A stretch of DNA of 64,000 nt from positions 496,001 to 560,000 of the forward strand of contig JAKZHN010000015.1 of the NCBI GenBank assembly GCA_037179335.1, written 5' to 3'. This DNA comes from Cyclaneusma minus (taxonomy: Eukaryota; Ascomycota; Leotiomycetes; Marthamycetales; Marthamycetaceae). The translations under genes and the position numbers were made by a program. Numbering within the stretch: position 1 is the stretch's first letter; every line of letters starts with the position of its first letter. This document shows positions 20,771 through 31,449 of this stretch, piece by piece. The notes beneath the pieces were generated by a model. The model saw only the letters and a program-made list of their open reading frames with translations, had not been told where the DNA came from and did not search any database.

Positions 20771-23700
20771 CTAAGCACCCTCCTCAACCTTAACCTTCAC
20801 CCCTCCAGACGCAGCCTTTCTCAACGCCCCCCTCAACCCCTCCCTAGCCCTCTTCTGCTGCGCCACCCTCCTCTTCAACACCTCCTTCTCCTCCTCGCTA
20901 AAGCCACTCAGCTTCTTCCTCGGGCTCGGCGTCCCCATCCTCGACCCCGTTGAGCTCATAAACGAATTGCCCATAAACGAATTGCCCATGCCCCTCGCAC
21001 CAGAAGCTCTGAAGCTCTCGCCGGGCGTGAAATACACGCTTCCGGTGCCCGTGCCGGGAGTGCGCAGGAGATTCGTACTTTGGCGGAGACTCTTTTGTGG
21101 TGTGAGGAATGCGGATGCGGATGCGGTTGGAAGGAATGCGGAGGCGGCGGGTGAGCCTTCACGGCTTGCGGGGTCGGCGGAGGCGAGACGGAGACGACGC
21201 ATTTGGTTTTCTAATACGTCGACGTCGCCGCTGCGCTTCTCGGCCATGATGGTCATCTTCTTGATCGTGCGCATGACCGCCTCGACAGTAGGCGTCTCCT
21301 GCCGGCCAGCTTTCGAAGAGCCGCTCACGGACGCAAGTTTGGCTTTGAGCATCGTAAGGGCTGCCTCAACTTCGGCCAACTGTCTCTGCAGATCGGTAAA
21401 GCTTTTGCGCAAATCGGCCTGTTGAGAAGCTTGCTCGGCGGTCAGGGGTGCCATGCGAGCGTTCGCGAGCGCATCGGGATCTCTGTTCGCGTTCATGATT
21501 TTCTTGATATCGTTCTGCTTGGCATTGAGTCGGGTCAATTCTTTCGAGAACTCCTTGACGGCTGCGAGCTTTCCGGGGACGTCTTTCACGCGGCCTTGCT
21601 CAAGCTCTCTCGTTAAGTCTCGCTCGATGACGCTCGAGAGGTCCTGGATTTCTACTAGACACCAATCTTCGTCATCCTCCAAGTCAGAACGTGTACGGCC
21701 CTCCTCTTTGTATTGCTCGGTGTGGCCCTTGATGAAGCTTTCAAGCGACCGACGATTGATGCCGAGAATATCAAGCATCGAGTTGATGTCGCGATAGACG
21801 AGCTCCACATGAGCCGGTACATCGTTCTTGTCATCGTCGCCGGGCTTGTAGTAAGGTTGGTGCGCAATAAAATCGTCGAGGTGTCTATTGCCCTGAATGT
21901 CGCTGTTCAGGAATTCCTGCATGGCCTCGTCTGCATTGTCTATCAGTGCTTGAGCTTCCTCTGCTTGTTTCCTAGCTTCTGCTTCGCGTTTCCCTTCTTC
22001 TTCCTTTTGCTTCTGCTCGATGGAACTTCCGGAACTGGTCTGAGGGGGAGGTCTCGGCGTTGCCTTCTTCTGTTGGCTCAACAGCTGGCTTGCTACTCCA
22101 GGTGCACTAACAGACCGCGAGTTATCTGGTCGCAAGTGCCTCCCAGGACCGTTAGTGCGTATTGGGCTCGGCGAGCGAGGACTTTGCTGGAAACTCGAAG
22201 GTGGAGGCGGAAAACTGGGAACGTTTTTACCAATCTCTCCAAAGAGTCCCCGACTGGAGGATGCATTTGGATTATTGATTTTGGTAAAGGGCGAAGAATT
22301 ATCCGGGCTCCGCGCGGTCGGACCGCCGAAAGAACTTTGGGGCGTCATTCCGAGCGTTTGGTCGTTCTTGTCGGAGACGGGACTGAAGTCCTTCGCAACA
22401 TCTTCGCCACTTCCTTCTTCATCGCTGGCTTCGTCTTCGACAAAATCAGATTCTTCCTCTTCCTCCTCTTCCTCCGCTACCTCTTCCTCTGCTTCCTCTT
22501 CCTCAGGACCACCTGGAACATCCATAGGGGGAATCATATCAGCCGAAATTGGTTTTGTTGCTGCGGGTAAATCGAAACCTGGGGGCAAAGCAGAAGAAGT
22601 CTGGGGAGTAGGACCTGGAGAATTATCTGTCAAAAACGATGAATTAGATGAATCTCCGGGGCCATAGCTTGTCTTACTAGTTGAGTCAGGAGGAAGTGGA
22701 GCTTCTGGGATCCCACCCAGAGAACTGACGTCGTCCGGAGTCTTCGGCTCTTCCTTGATTTTCGTGGTCTCCTCTGGCTTCGTTTCAATTGCTGGTACAT
22801 TATCCTTGGTGGGTTCATGGGGTGGTTGAGTGGTCGAGTTATTAAGCACGTTTGAAAGTGGAGACTTCCCAGATGATGGAGCTGGAATACCAAACAATCC
22901 ACCCTTTACAGGCGGAACAGTGGTTTGGAACTGGTTCTTCGGCTCAGCTGGCGTGTCGGCAGGAGTAGTTGAAACTGTTGGGGGTTCTTCGACTTGAGGC
23001 GTGGCTGGCTCATCTGACATATCAGCTTCCTTAGTTTCTGGAACGGGTGCAGCTGGGGACTTTGCAGCCTCTCCAAGAGCACTACCAAACCCTGAACCAA
23101 AAAGGGATGAGCTGTCTGGCTTAGGCAAATCATCCTTAGCTGAGCCATCGGGCTTGAATGTTGTGCCCAGCTTAAATCCGCTGGATCCGGTCCCGAAGAG
23201 AGACTTCGATGCCTCGGCTTCCGTACCTGAAGGAGTCCCAAAGACGGATTTCTGTGGCTCGGCCGGAGCACCGAAGCTATTGCCAGTATCCATAGCAGAG
23301 TCAGTAATAATGGGTCCTGGTTTACCAAATACGCTGCCTCCGGAGTCTTTCGGGGCTCCAGCGGCTGCAAACCCTCCCGCGTTGGCGAAGCTAGCAAAGC
23401 CCCCTGATGCTGGTGCATTATTTGATGAGCTGCTACCGAAAACTCCAGTTGGCTGAGAACCTAAGCTGCTGGCCTGACCAAATGCAGAACCCCCAGAGCC
23501 CCAAGGAGATGCTCGCTGTCCAGGGAGACCAGAACTACCAAAAGCCGGAGCCGTAGGTGCTGAGGGCTGACCGAAGGCTGGGGCGCCGAAGGCTGGAGCA
23601 CCGAAGGCTGGAGCGCCAAAATCGGGTGTAGATCCAGTACTTGGGCCGGAGGTAGATTGAGCAGCCCACGGCGATGAAGATTTGCCAATGCCGAGACTGG

Positions 23701-25367
23701 GCGCTCCAAATGCAGGAGCAGCAGGTTTGCCTATGCTTCCGAAAGCTGACTGACCAAACGCAGAAGTGGTTCCGCCGCCGCCAAAGGCTGAGGCTGGCTG
23801 CAGTGCGGGTGGTGCACTTTGGGAAGTACCAGCAGCAACCAACCCAGGGTAAGCTGTGCTCTCTCGAATCGACGCCGCGTAGATAAACCACCATGCCGCG
23901 AGAACACCCTCGTTATTCAGTATCATCACTGCCGGGACGGGTGAAGGAGATTCGTCCATTTCTTCTTTCGGCAGCGGTCGATGGACCTTTTCTGTTGCTG
24001 ATAGGTCCATTGCCATACCAATTGGAGATGTGTCTGACATCCCCTCGCTGAGCGGAAGCTGAGCACGTCTCGAGTCCTCGGCCAACTCTGTCATTGTGAA
24101 GACATTGGTGATCTCAGCAGCGGGCTTATCACTGACTAGTGGCGCTGCGGAACGGGTAAAAAGGCCAACATCGGTAGAAGCGGAAGATGCCACAACCAAA
24201 ACATCATGTAAGGCGGGGGGGAATTCCCGAAGCCGGAGAAAGAAGTGGTGTGGTGGTACTCGAGGAAGTCCAAAAGGACCGGCCGGATCTGTGAGTTTCT
24301 GAAACATGAAAGCCAAGGGATTATCTTTCGATCTCGTGACAAGGTGAAACGTGGACGCAGGTGCCATGCCTTGATCATCAAGGCCAAAAGGGGTGTGCAC
24401 AGTAAGGAAAACATTGTTTTCGAGCCACGTGATGGAAGAAACTATAAAGGTGTTAGCACAGGGCGTGCAAAATCAAGGGGTGTACTAACCGTGGTCCCCA
24501 GCATTGACACTTGGTGGTCTCGGAATTTCTGCCTTGACAACCCCCTCTGGAGTCAACTGCACAGCGGTGCCATCCCCAAGACCCGCAACTAGCTGTTTGC
24601 CTCTCGTACTCCAGGAGACGCAGCTCACATTCTCTTTCAATACTGGGCCGTTTTGTCCGCTGACGAGATTCTTTTCCTTCAGATTCGCCATAAGGAGTTT
24701 TCCATTCTCCGTAACCGCGGCAAATTGTTCTGCCTTTTCCGCAGTTGGATTTGGAACCAGAGCCCTGAGAGCCTCGGAGTTTGTTCCGATTTCGAATGCA
24801 GTGTTGGTCGATCCATTGAGGAGAGCTTGCACATCATAGACAGCGAAGCCACCTCCAGTCTCGGCAGAAATCACAAGATAATTATCGTCGGCAGAAAATG
24901 CTAGCTGCGATATCCTCATATTCATCGGGAGGGTCAACTCCGGTTTGAAAGGACGAATGTCTCCATCACCGGTCGCAGGACCCTCGAAGGCCTTTCGCAC
25001 GGACTCGGTTTTCGCAACAACGACGGCATCTGGGCCTGCTGCAGCAAGAAGTCCTTTGCGTGAGGCGATGCTGAGCAGGGAAGCAGTAGATGGAGGCAAT
25101 CCAGTGTTGGGTTCGTCGCCGGCGGGCCAGGGCGTAGGAAGTAATCGTAACTTTGCTTCGCCAGCAAGAGATTGGAATCCTAGGTTCTGCTCGGATTAGT
25201 CTAGGAGCTGTTGCGCATAGTTTCATTTCAGGCTCCCAGCTCACCTCGGTGGAAATCTCTGGAAGATCAGGGCCCTGCTGGACTGAGGGTGTGTTGTTAA
25301 CAGCAGGAGAAGCTCCCATAGAGCCAAAAGCACTGGTGCCTTGGTTTGCATAACTGCTGAAAGCCAT
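20771..25367 (-). CDS. NUP159: Nucleoporin Nup159 (FG repeat, mRNA export platform)
   Basis: Cytoplasmic-side nuclear pore protein that docks the Dbp5 helicase through an N-terminal beta-propeller. Three exons (25245-25367, 24490-25186, 20771-24441) give 1496 residues. The propeller spans about residues 40-450 (LGFQSLAGEAKLRLLP, ISQLAFSADDNYLVISA, VSCVSWSTRGKQLVAGLGDG, ITWLENNVFLTVHTPFG). An FG-rich region (about 490-800) contains SAFG, a tandem GAPAF block (23577-23625) and GLFG. A very acidic stretch near 940-970 is followed by a C-terminal coiled coil (about 1120-1390), which in yeast binds Nup82/Nsp1. Joins rebuild EISTENLGF and AGDHVSSITW. The C-terminus is rich in Ser/Gly and basic residues. 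Divergent from PUP1. Confidence 0.92.
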
Positions 25368-25937
25368 GGCGACGGTAGGGAAGTATCCGGCCTTGGGAGG
25401 AGTAGCCCAGCGTCTCAGCTACCAGCGCAGGGCATTTGGGGAGTTCGTCGCTACGTCGAAGAAGTGGGTGGCAGAAGTGCCAAAGCGGTGTCACGACAGC
25501 TTCGAGATAGATCAAGCAGAGGCCAAGAGCGCGTCGCGAGATGTTGCGCTGGTGACGGCACAGACCCGAGGGAAGAAGTTGAAGTTATGCGCCGAACACT
25601 TGGTTCCGTTATCGATCGTCTGAGACCAGACGTTGTTTATTATCTAGAAATTAATTTTATCTCGTCGTCGCCAAAGATCAGCGCCGCGGAAACATTTTAT
25701 AAGCTTAGCGCGCTAAAGACAAGGGGCCCCAGCTTTCGATGCGGCCAAGGCTGAGAGCCTCACAGAGCTCCAACATCGTGCGTGTGTCGCAGCTGCCTAC
25801 CCAAGCTCCCATCAAATCCACCCACGAACAAATCCGCCTCCGTTCTGGGCCCAATTCTACTGTGACAAGTCCATCTTCCCCACAGCTAGCATCTTCGTCT
25901 CCGCAAGCTCTCCCGTTCGCCTCGCGCCTCCTTCACC
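25368..25937. promoter_or_regulatory. Shared upstream region of NUP159 and PUP1
   Basis: 570 bp between two divergent start codons. No recognisable factor site was found; the PUP1-proximal 100 bp is pyrimidine-rich. Confidence 0.5.
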
Positions 25938-26869
25938 ATGTCGGGTTTCGACTTCTCCAACCACACCCGCAACACTGCCCTCCATGCCAGAGGAATCCCA
26001 TTACCAAAGGCCACCAGCACAGGTACCACTATCGTGGGATGTATCTACGATGGCGGCGTTGTGGTATGTGAAACCTTGGCCAGCCTCCAATTAGGACTTC
26101 ACTGGAGCTCAAACACAGTGCCTTACTGTCATCAGAAATGTTCCCAAGCTGACTTCACCATTTCTAGATTGCGGCAGATACCAGAGCTACGAGCGGACCT
26201 ATAGTGGCCGATAAGAACTGCGAGAAGCTCCATTACATTTCCCCCCAGATCTGGTGTGCCGGCGCCGGTACAGCAGCAGACACCGAGTTCACCACCGCTC
26301 TGATCTCCTCCCAACTCGAGCTACACTCCCTCTCCACCGGCCGCAAACCGCGCGTCGTCACCGCCATGACCATGCTCAAGCAGCACCTCTTCAAATACCA
26401 AGGCCACATCGGCGCATACCTCGTCGTAGCCGGCGTCGACCCCACCGGCGTCGGACTCTTCACCGTGCACGCACACGGTAGCACCGACAAGCTCCCCTAC
26501 GTGACCATGGGTTCCGGATCCCTGGCTGCAATGTCGGTTTTCGAGACGCAATGGAAGCCTTCCATGACTGAGCAGGAAGCTATCGACCTGACGTCGAATG
26601 CTATTCAGGCTGGTATCTTCAATGACTTGGGCTCGGGTTCGAATGTGGATGTGGCGGTGATTACGAAGGAGAAGACGACGCTGAAGCGTGGCTACATCAA
26701 GCCTAACGAGCGCAGCTCGAAGCAAAAGAGCTATGTGTTCAAGCGCGGTACTACGGCTGTGCTGAACGAGAAGGTGATTACGAAGGAGGAGATTAGCAAG
26801 TATGTTACGGTGCAGGAGCTGGACAGTGGCGAGCCTGTCAACGTGGAGAAGATGGATCTGGACACTTAG
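25938..26869 (+). CDS. PUP1: 20S proteasome subunit beta-2 (Pup1)
   Basis: Catalytic beta-2 subunit of the 20S proteasome, carrying the trypsin-like activity. Two exons (25938-26063, 26168-26869) with a GTATGT donor and TTTCTAG acceptor give 275 residues. The propeptide (MSGFDFSNHTRNTALHARGI...) ends in STG before the mature N-terminus TTIVGCIYDGGVV, so Thr30 is the predicted nucleophile. The join makes GGVVVIAADTRATSGPIVADKNCEK, placing Asp and Lys of the active site (AADTRAT, VADKNCEKLH). The C-terminal extension, which wraps beta-3 in yeast, is present (about residues 230-275). Confidence 0.96.
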
Positions 26870-27320
26870 GTGCGATGTGCGGCTTGGCTTTGGCGGACTT
26901 CCCAGTCACTGTATTCATATTTTCAAGGCAAGTAGAAGAAAACTGACCTTGCTTGAGTGTTTTGTGCCTGCGTATTGCTTATACATCCACCTACTCTTCT
27001 GTGAGAATGTGACTTTCTCGCGTGCCTGTGATCCGACTCCAGGCTTTTATAGAAGAGCACTCGAGAGGGCGCCTTCGGAGGACGCTTGGGGAAGACCTAG
27101 GAATCATCCCTGGCGACGAGACCAGGGCATGTCTTCTAGAGAAGGGGCCCGAGGAGGAGTTGAAAACATTTGGAAGGAAAGCTTAGGGAGGTCGTCTGAA
27201 CATAAAGGATACATGTATCTAGGAATAATATAATATGTCTTGGTAAGAACATCCGGGTGGATGTGCTGAACGTTAAATAAGACTTCTGACGATAAGCAGT
27301 AGCCAATCACATGACCACTC
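26870..27320. other. 3' flank of PUP1, start of repeat-rich region
   Basis: No gene recognised. It runs into a 1.4-kb zone of short repeats. Confidence 0.4.
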
Positions 27321-27325
27321 CAAGC

Positions 27326-27440
27326 TTTGTTGCACATCGACTGCCATCCGGACGAACGAACGAGCAGGCGGGCGCCCAGGCGGGCGCCCAGGCGGGCGAC
27401 CAGGCGGAAGGACGACCGAAAAGTCGACATGCAACAAAAC
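27326..27440. repeat. Inverted pair of the CGAYGTGCAACAAAA motif
   Basis: A minus-sense copy (TTTGTTGCACATCGAC, 27326-27341) faces a plus-sense copy (GTCGACATGCAACAAAAC, 27423-27440). The motif cores are 94 bp apart and a GC-rich minisatellite lies between them. The pair could form a stem of about 15 bp with a long loop. Confidence 0.7.
27365..27407 (+). repeat. 12-bp GC-rich minisatellite
   Basis: Unit CAGGCGGGCGCC occurs twice exactly, once with one change and once partially. It sits inside the loop of the inverted motif pair. Confidence 0.85.
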
Positions 27441-27484
27441 TCAAGAGATACAGTGATTGGCTGGCAGGCTAGAACCAGGTCAAA

Positions 27485-27573
27485 TTTGTTGCACATCGAG
27501 AGTATCCGGACGGACAACCCGGGAAGACCTGGGCATTGATCCGGGCAGGCCGGCGAGCCCGACTTGCAACAAA
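27485..27573. repeat. Second inverted pair of the same motif
   Basis: Minus-sense TTTGTTGCACATCGA (27485-27499) faces plus-sense CGACTTGCAACAAA (27560-27573). It follows the previous pair by 65 bp core to core. TCCGGAC occurs beside it, as it does beside alternate copies of the 2.3-kb array. Confidence 0.65.
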
Positions 27574-27929
27574 TCCCACCACCGTAGTAGTATTGTATGT
27601 TGCCCGGGATGGGAAAGCTCTATGGGCAATAGAGAAGAAGCTCGACTGCCACAAACCCCTGTTCTACAAGGTGTACACGTGCTAATGCTGGAATATGGCT
27701 TTGCCTAGAGGTTAGAAATGCTAGCTGATAATGGATAGGGACATATACCAATTCCGGCTACTGACTTTCGAATCGAATGGCTGTAATGGCCTGATTGGAA
27801 AGTCTTAAGTCAAAGATTCCAATTCCCGAGACTATATCCCTTGGTCAATCACGCGAGAAGTACTGGGCTCAATTTTTTGGCATTTCTTTTGGCAGTCTTC
27901 CTTCTTTATTTGAGTGCTCAACCACCTAG

Positions 27930-28280
27930 TCAAGGCCGCTGTGGAGGTGAACCTGGGTGGATGGATGGGGAACAAAACTCAAGTTCTATGTCTGCTTAAA
28001 AGCTGTTGTGAGTGTTGTGGGAATGATTGATGTGGAACAAAACTAGGGTTCTTATGTTTGTTGAAGATCCACTGCAGCAGAGGTACCGCTCCAGGGGAGC
28101 TTCACACCATAGATGCCCAAAGTACCAAGCCCTTAGGGGACTCTAGGGGACCTTCAAGGGACAGCATGCCCCAAAGGTGCCTAAAGCCGACGTGCAACAA
28201 AACAGTTTCGCCAAAAAATGAGCGCGGTCACGTGGTCCCGCTCCAGAAACTCCCTCAAAGTTTTGTCGCACATCGACCGA
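27930..28280. repeat. Motif cluster, GGAACAAAACT variant plus inverted copies
   Basis: GATGGGGAACAAAACT (27964) and GATGTGGAACAAAACT (28029) are 65 bp apart and each is followed by a diverged A/G-rich block and GTTCT. A plus-sense CCGACGTGCAACAAAAC (28187-28203) and a minus-sense TTTTGTCGCACATCGAC (28261-28277) then face each other with cores 79 bp apart. Nothing here reads as a gene. Confidence 0.65.
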
Positions 28281-28563
28281 CCGGCACTGGGAAAGTGAAT
28301 TCTGAAAGTTGGTTTTAAGGACTCGTAAATATTCTAAATAATATGGGCTCATAGAGCTGGAAATTCTGCGTCGATTGATGTATAACACGTCTGGGTTTGG
28401 ATGTCAGTGGGTTGTATAAGAAATGAGGTAAGTTTTTGAAACAAAGGTCTGCTCTTATGTGCTGATTGCTAAGTAAGGGTCCAAGGGAGTGGCTGTGGGT
28501 GAAGCGACAAGGAACTTGTGAGTTGACAAAGGTTTCTTGATATGGTGGAGTGCCCCTCTGTAC

Positions 28564-28740
28564 CGTGAGTGTGAACTTGGGTCGATGTGGAAACCAGGTG
28601 CCAGACTTGCTTGAAAGTTGAAGGCCGCTGTGAGTGTGAACCTGGGGCGATGTGGAACAAAACTCGGGTTCTACTAGGTTTGCCTGGACGCAGTTGTGAG
28701 TGTGAAGCTGGGTCGATGTGGAACAAAACTGCAGCTTCGC
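28564..28740 (+). repeat. Tandem array of TGTGAGTGTGAAC...GATGTGGAACAAAACT
   Basis: Three units each pair a (T)GTGAGTGTGAA block with GTCGATGTGG or GGCGATGTGG about 10 bp later (cores at 28584, 28649, 28715; spacing 65 and 66 bp). The last two continue with AACAAAACT. Diverged partial units exist near 27940 and 28006. Confidence 0.7.
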
Positions 28741-28945
28741 ATCTAGACAGGAGTGAATGAATATATAACATTGCTCTATATGCAATAAGGTCCAACTCCA
28801 TTTCCACACCAACTGACCGGGCAAAACCCCCCTTAGATAGTACGAACTCCCAGATTATCCCCGCCTCTCCCGCCTTATAATACTATCCATGTCCCTATCC
28901 CTTAATCACCCAAAACCTGCTCAGACCCGCCATCTTCAGTAGCAG
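28741..28945. other. 3' flank of the FAD monooxygenase gene
   Basis: No feature beyond likely 3' untranslated sequence. Confidence 0.35.
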
Positions 28946-30319
28946 CTAAGCCTTCTTCTCATTCATAATCTCCAGTGCATCCTCCAAATGCCTATCAAAA
29001 TCAAAATCCCAAATCCACCCATTCTTCTCCTCCAGCCTCTTCCCCATCTTCTCCAAATCACTTCCAATCTCCTCATCCTCGAATTCATACAGCCGTCCCG
29101 TGTAAGCCGAAGTAGTAACAACCTTCTGCGACCGCTCACGCCGCACAGCATCATAGGCACGGAACGCATCCTCGATGCCATCAGCGGATTCAACTTTTCC
29201 CAACAACCACGACAGCACGAGCGCGTCTTCGATAGCTTGGCCTGCACCAGCGCCTTGGTGCGGTGTACTGGCATGCGCAGCATCACCCAGCAGCGCAAGC
29301 CTTCCCTTGTAATAAGTTGGCGCGGGCGGATGATTGAAAAGTGCCCAGATGTCAGGTTTCTCCATCAACGCAATGATGTGTCGAGATCTGGCGTCAAAGT
29401 CTTTGAAGTCGTTGATCAAGTCTTCTTTGTTGAGAGGCAGGACCCAGCGTTCATCTTCCCACTTGCCATCAGCTTTCGTTCTGAACGCAACAACGTTCAT
29501 AGTTTTTCCTTTTTCGATCGGGAATGTGAGGATGTGGCCATGGCGGCCTAGATACATCTGCGCATTGCGGGCTTTTTCGTCGCCGATTGCTGCAGCTGCT
29601 ACTTCCATGGGGATCAAGCCTCTGTATGCGTATTTGCCGGTGAACACAGGGTGTGCGGCTGGGTGGTCGGGACCTAGGAGTTGGACTCTGCAGGCGCTCT
29701 TGATACCATCACAGCCAACCACCGCATCCGCTTCCGCCGTCGTGCCATCATGAAACCACATCTTCATCTTCCCACTCTCCTCAATTCTTTCAACCCTCTC
29801 AACCTTCTTCCCAAACTTCCCCACTCCCTCAGGTACCAATCCAATCAACTGATCCAAAAAATGCGCCCTGTGAATACTCGACTGTCCCACCGTCCCACTC
29901 CTCGGACTCGCAATCCACGCACCCTCAGGCCCCGGCATGCTCATTCCATTCGTCTCAAACCCCTCTTTCGTCATGCCAAGTTGAAAATCGAACCAGAAAT
30001 CGCGCTTCGAGGGCCAGGCGTTGCGGGTGTCGATAGTTTCGTAGCGCGAGCGGATGGCGGGATGGATCATGGACATTGCGTGCAGGGTGTTGGGGCCGAA
30101 GGAAACGCCGGCGCCGATTTCTGCGAACTTGTGGGCGGCTTCGTAGACGGTGACTGAGACGTTGCGGTGGATGAGTCCGATTGCGAGAGCCTGAGGGATG
30201 TGTTAGGTACTTGGATGTTTTGAGGGTGGATGGGAGGGGGAGCGTACCAGGCCACCGATTCCACCGCCGCAGATGGCGATGTGGAAGGGCTTTTGGGTTG
30301 TGGAGGTTGTGGAAGCCAT
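28946..30319 (-). CDS. FAD-dependent monooxygenase, salicylate hydroxylase-like
   Basis: Class A flavoprotein aromatic hydroxylase family; substrate not predictable. Two exons (30248-30319, 28946-30190) give 438 residues. The FAD-binding GGGIGGL straddles the exon junction (AICGGGIGGL|ALAIGLIHRN). The DG motif is in VVGCDGIKSACR and the GD motif in RLALLGDAAHASTPHQGAG, so all three flavin/NAD(P)H-contact motifs are intact. There is no signal peptide or membrane segment, indicating a soluble enzyme. Length is usual for the family. No biosynthetic cluster partners are adjacent: the next genes are ribosomal P0 and, beyond 2 kb of repeats, PUP1. A role in phenolic catabolism is as likely as one in secondary metabolism. 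Confidence 0.9.
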
Positions 30320-31449
30320 TGTGTGCGAAGAATTGGTCGATTTGTCTAAGTACAGACTTGAAGAGAAGATGTGCCAGGTAGTCTTTCACTTAAGAGCAAT
30401 GAGATACTGAGAGGGTTTGAGCGGTCGAGTTAGAATTTGGAGCTTGAGTCAAGAACTCTGAAGCTTAAGGATTGAGATATTTTCAGAACTTTGGTAAGAG
30501 AAGACGAAGCTGTTGATGCTGGTGATGAAAAGTACTAAGTAGGAAAAAATCAGTTCGAGGCGGGGCTCCTGACAGAATATATACTTTTTGAAGAAAAAGA
30601 AGAGAGAGAGACAACTCCAGCTCTGATACATCTCGAACATCGGAAGACGACCCACACGGATGACGGCACGATGCTTCCCAAGTACACCGTCGTCGTCGCA
30701 CCAGGGCCGAAAGTGCGCGGTTCTTGATATTTTGAGCTTCTTCAATACATCATGAGCATATGTTCAATGGTGGGGTTGAAGGCCGGCGTGAAAGGCGCCA
30801 AGAGCGTGCCCACGCTGGAGGTGCAACTGCAGCTGGAGTGCCGGCATCCGCTCGGGAAGCAGGGATCGGAAGAGGACCTCATCCCTGGAACTGCTCTCCA
30901 CGGACGTCCACGGCAACTGGACAGCAGCTTTGAATATGTATCAAAGGCACTGCGAATTGCGATTGATCGTATTTTCCTGCCTTTCGAACTTTGCTGACTT
31001 GCCGTCTTGCCCGAGATCGCATGTGCTTACCAAGATAAACGAGAAAGATACTCAGCTTCCGCTGAAGATTGAGCTGTGAGCATTCCTTCAGGTCCAGTTG
31101 GATGTCTGAGCGGATAGGGATGATTTACTGAGGACTCCGTAAACTTCGCCCTCTCTCCTACTCCTTCTCAGGGGGTGTTGAAAGGGCGGTCCAAAAGCCC
31201 CCATTTGTGTTGATGGCCGTAAAGAAGGACTGGTGCAGCAATGGGGTACATCGGAAGAAATGGTTGGTTATGTATGGAGGGACAAAGATCAAGAACGCAT
31301 ACTGGTGAGATCACGAATCATGGGCAACAACAATGTGTCTGAGAAATCAGATTTTTGTATTTTTCTCAGCTGGCGGAGATCGTGCAGTATGTTGCTATGA
31401 CAGCTTTCCCAGCACAACCACCGGCTACTGCAAGACGACTATCAATCGT
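30320..31449. other. Intergenic, upstream of the FAD monooxygenase and 3' of RPP0
   Basis: 1.13 kb. An open frame at 30752-30997 has no recognisable content. Nothing else is supported. Confidence 0.4.

Noticed and set aside
21713..22667. Long plus-strand frames opposite NUP159
   Set aside because: Antisense of FG and acidic low-complexity coding; no splice or start context.
30752..30997. 81-codon frame upstream of the FAD monooxygenase
   Set aside because: No family resemblance, no intron-consistent extension and no conserved motif.
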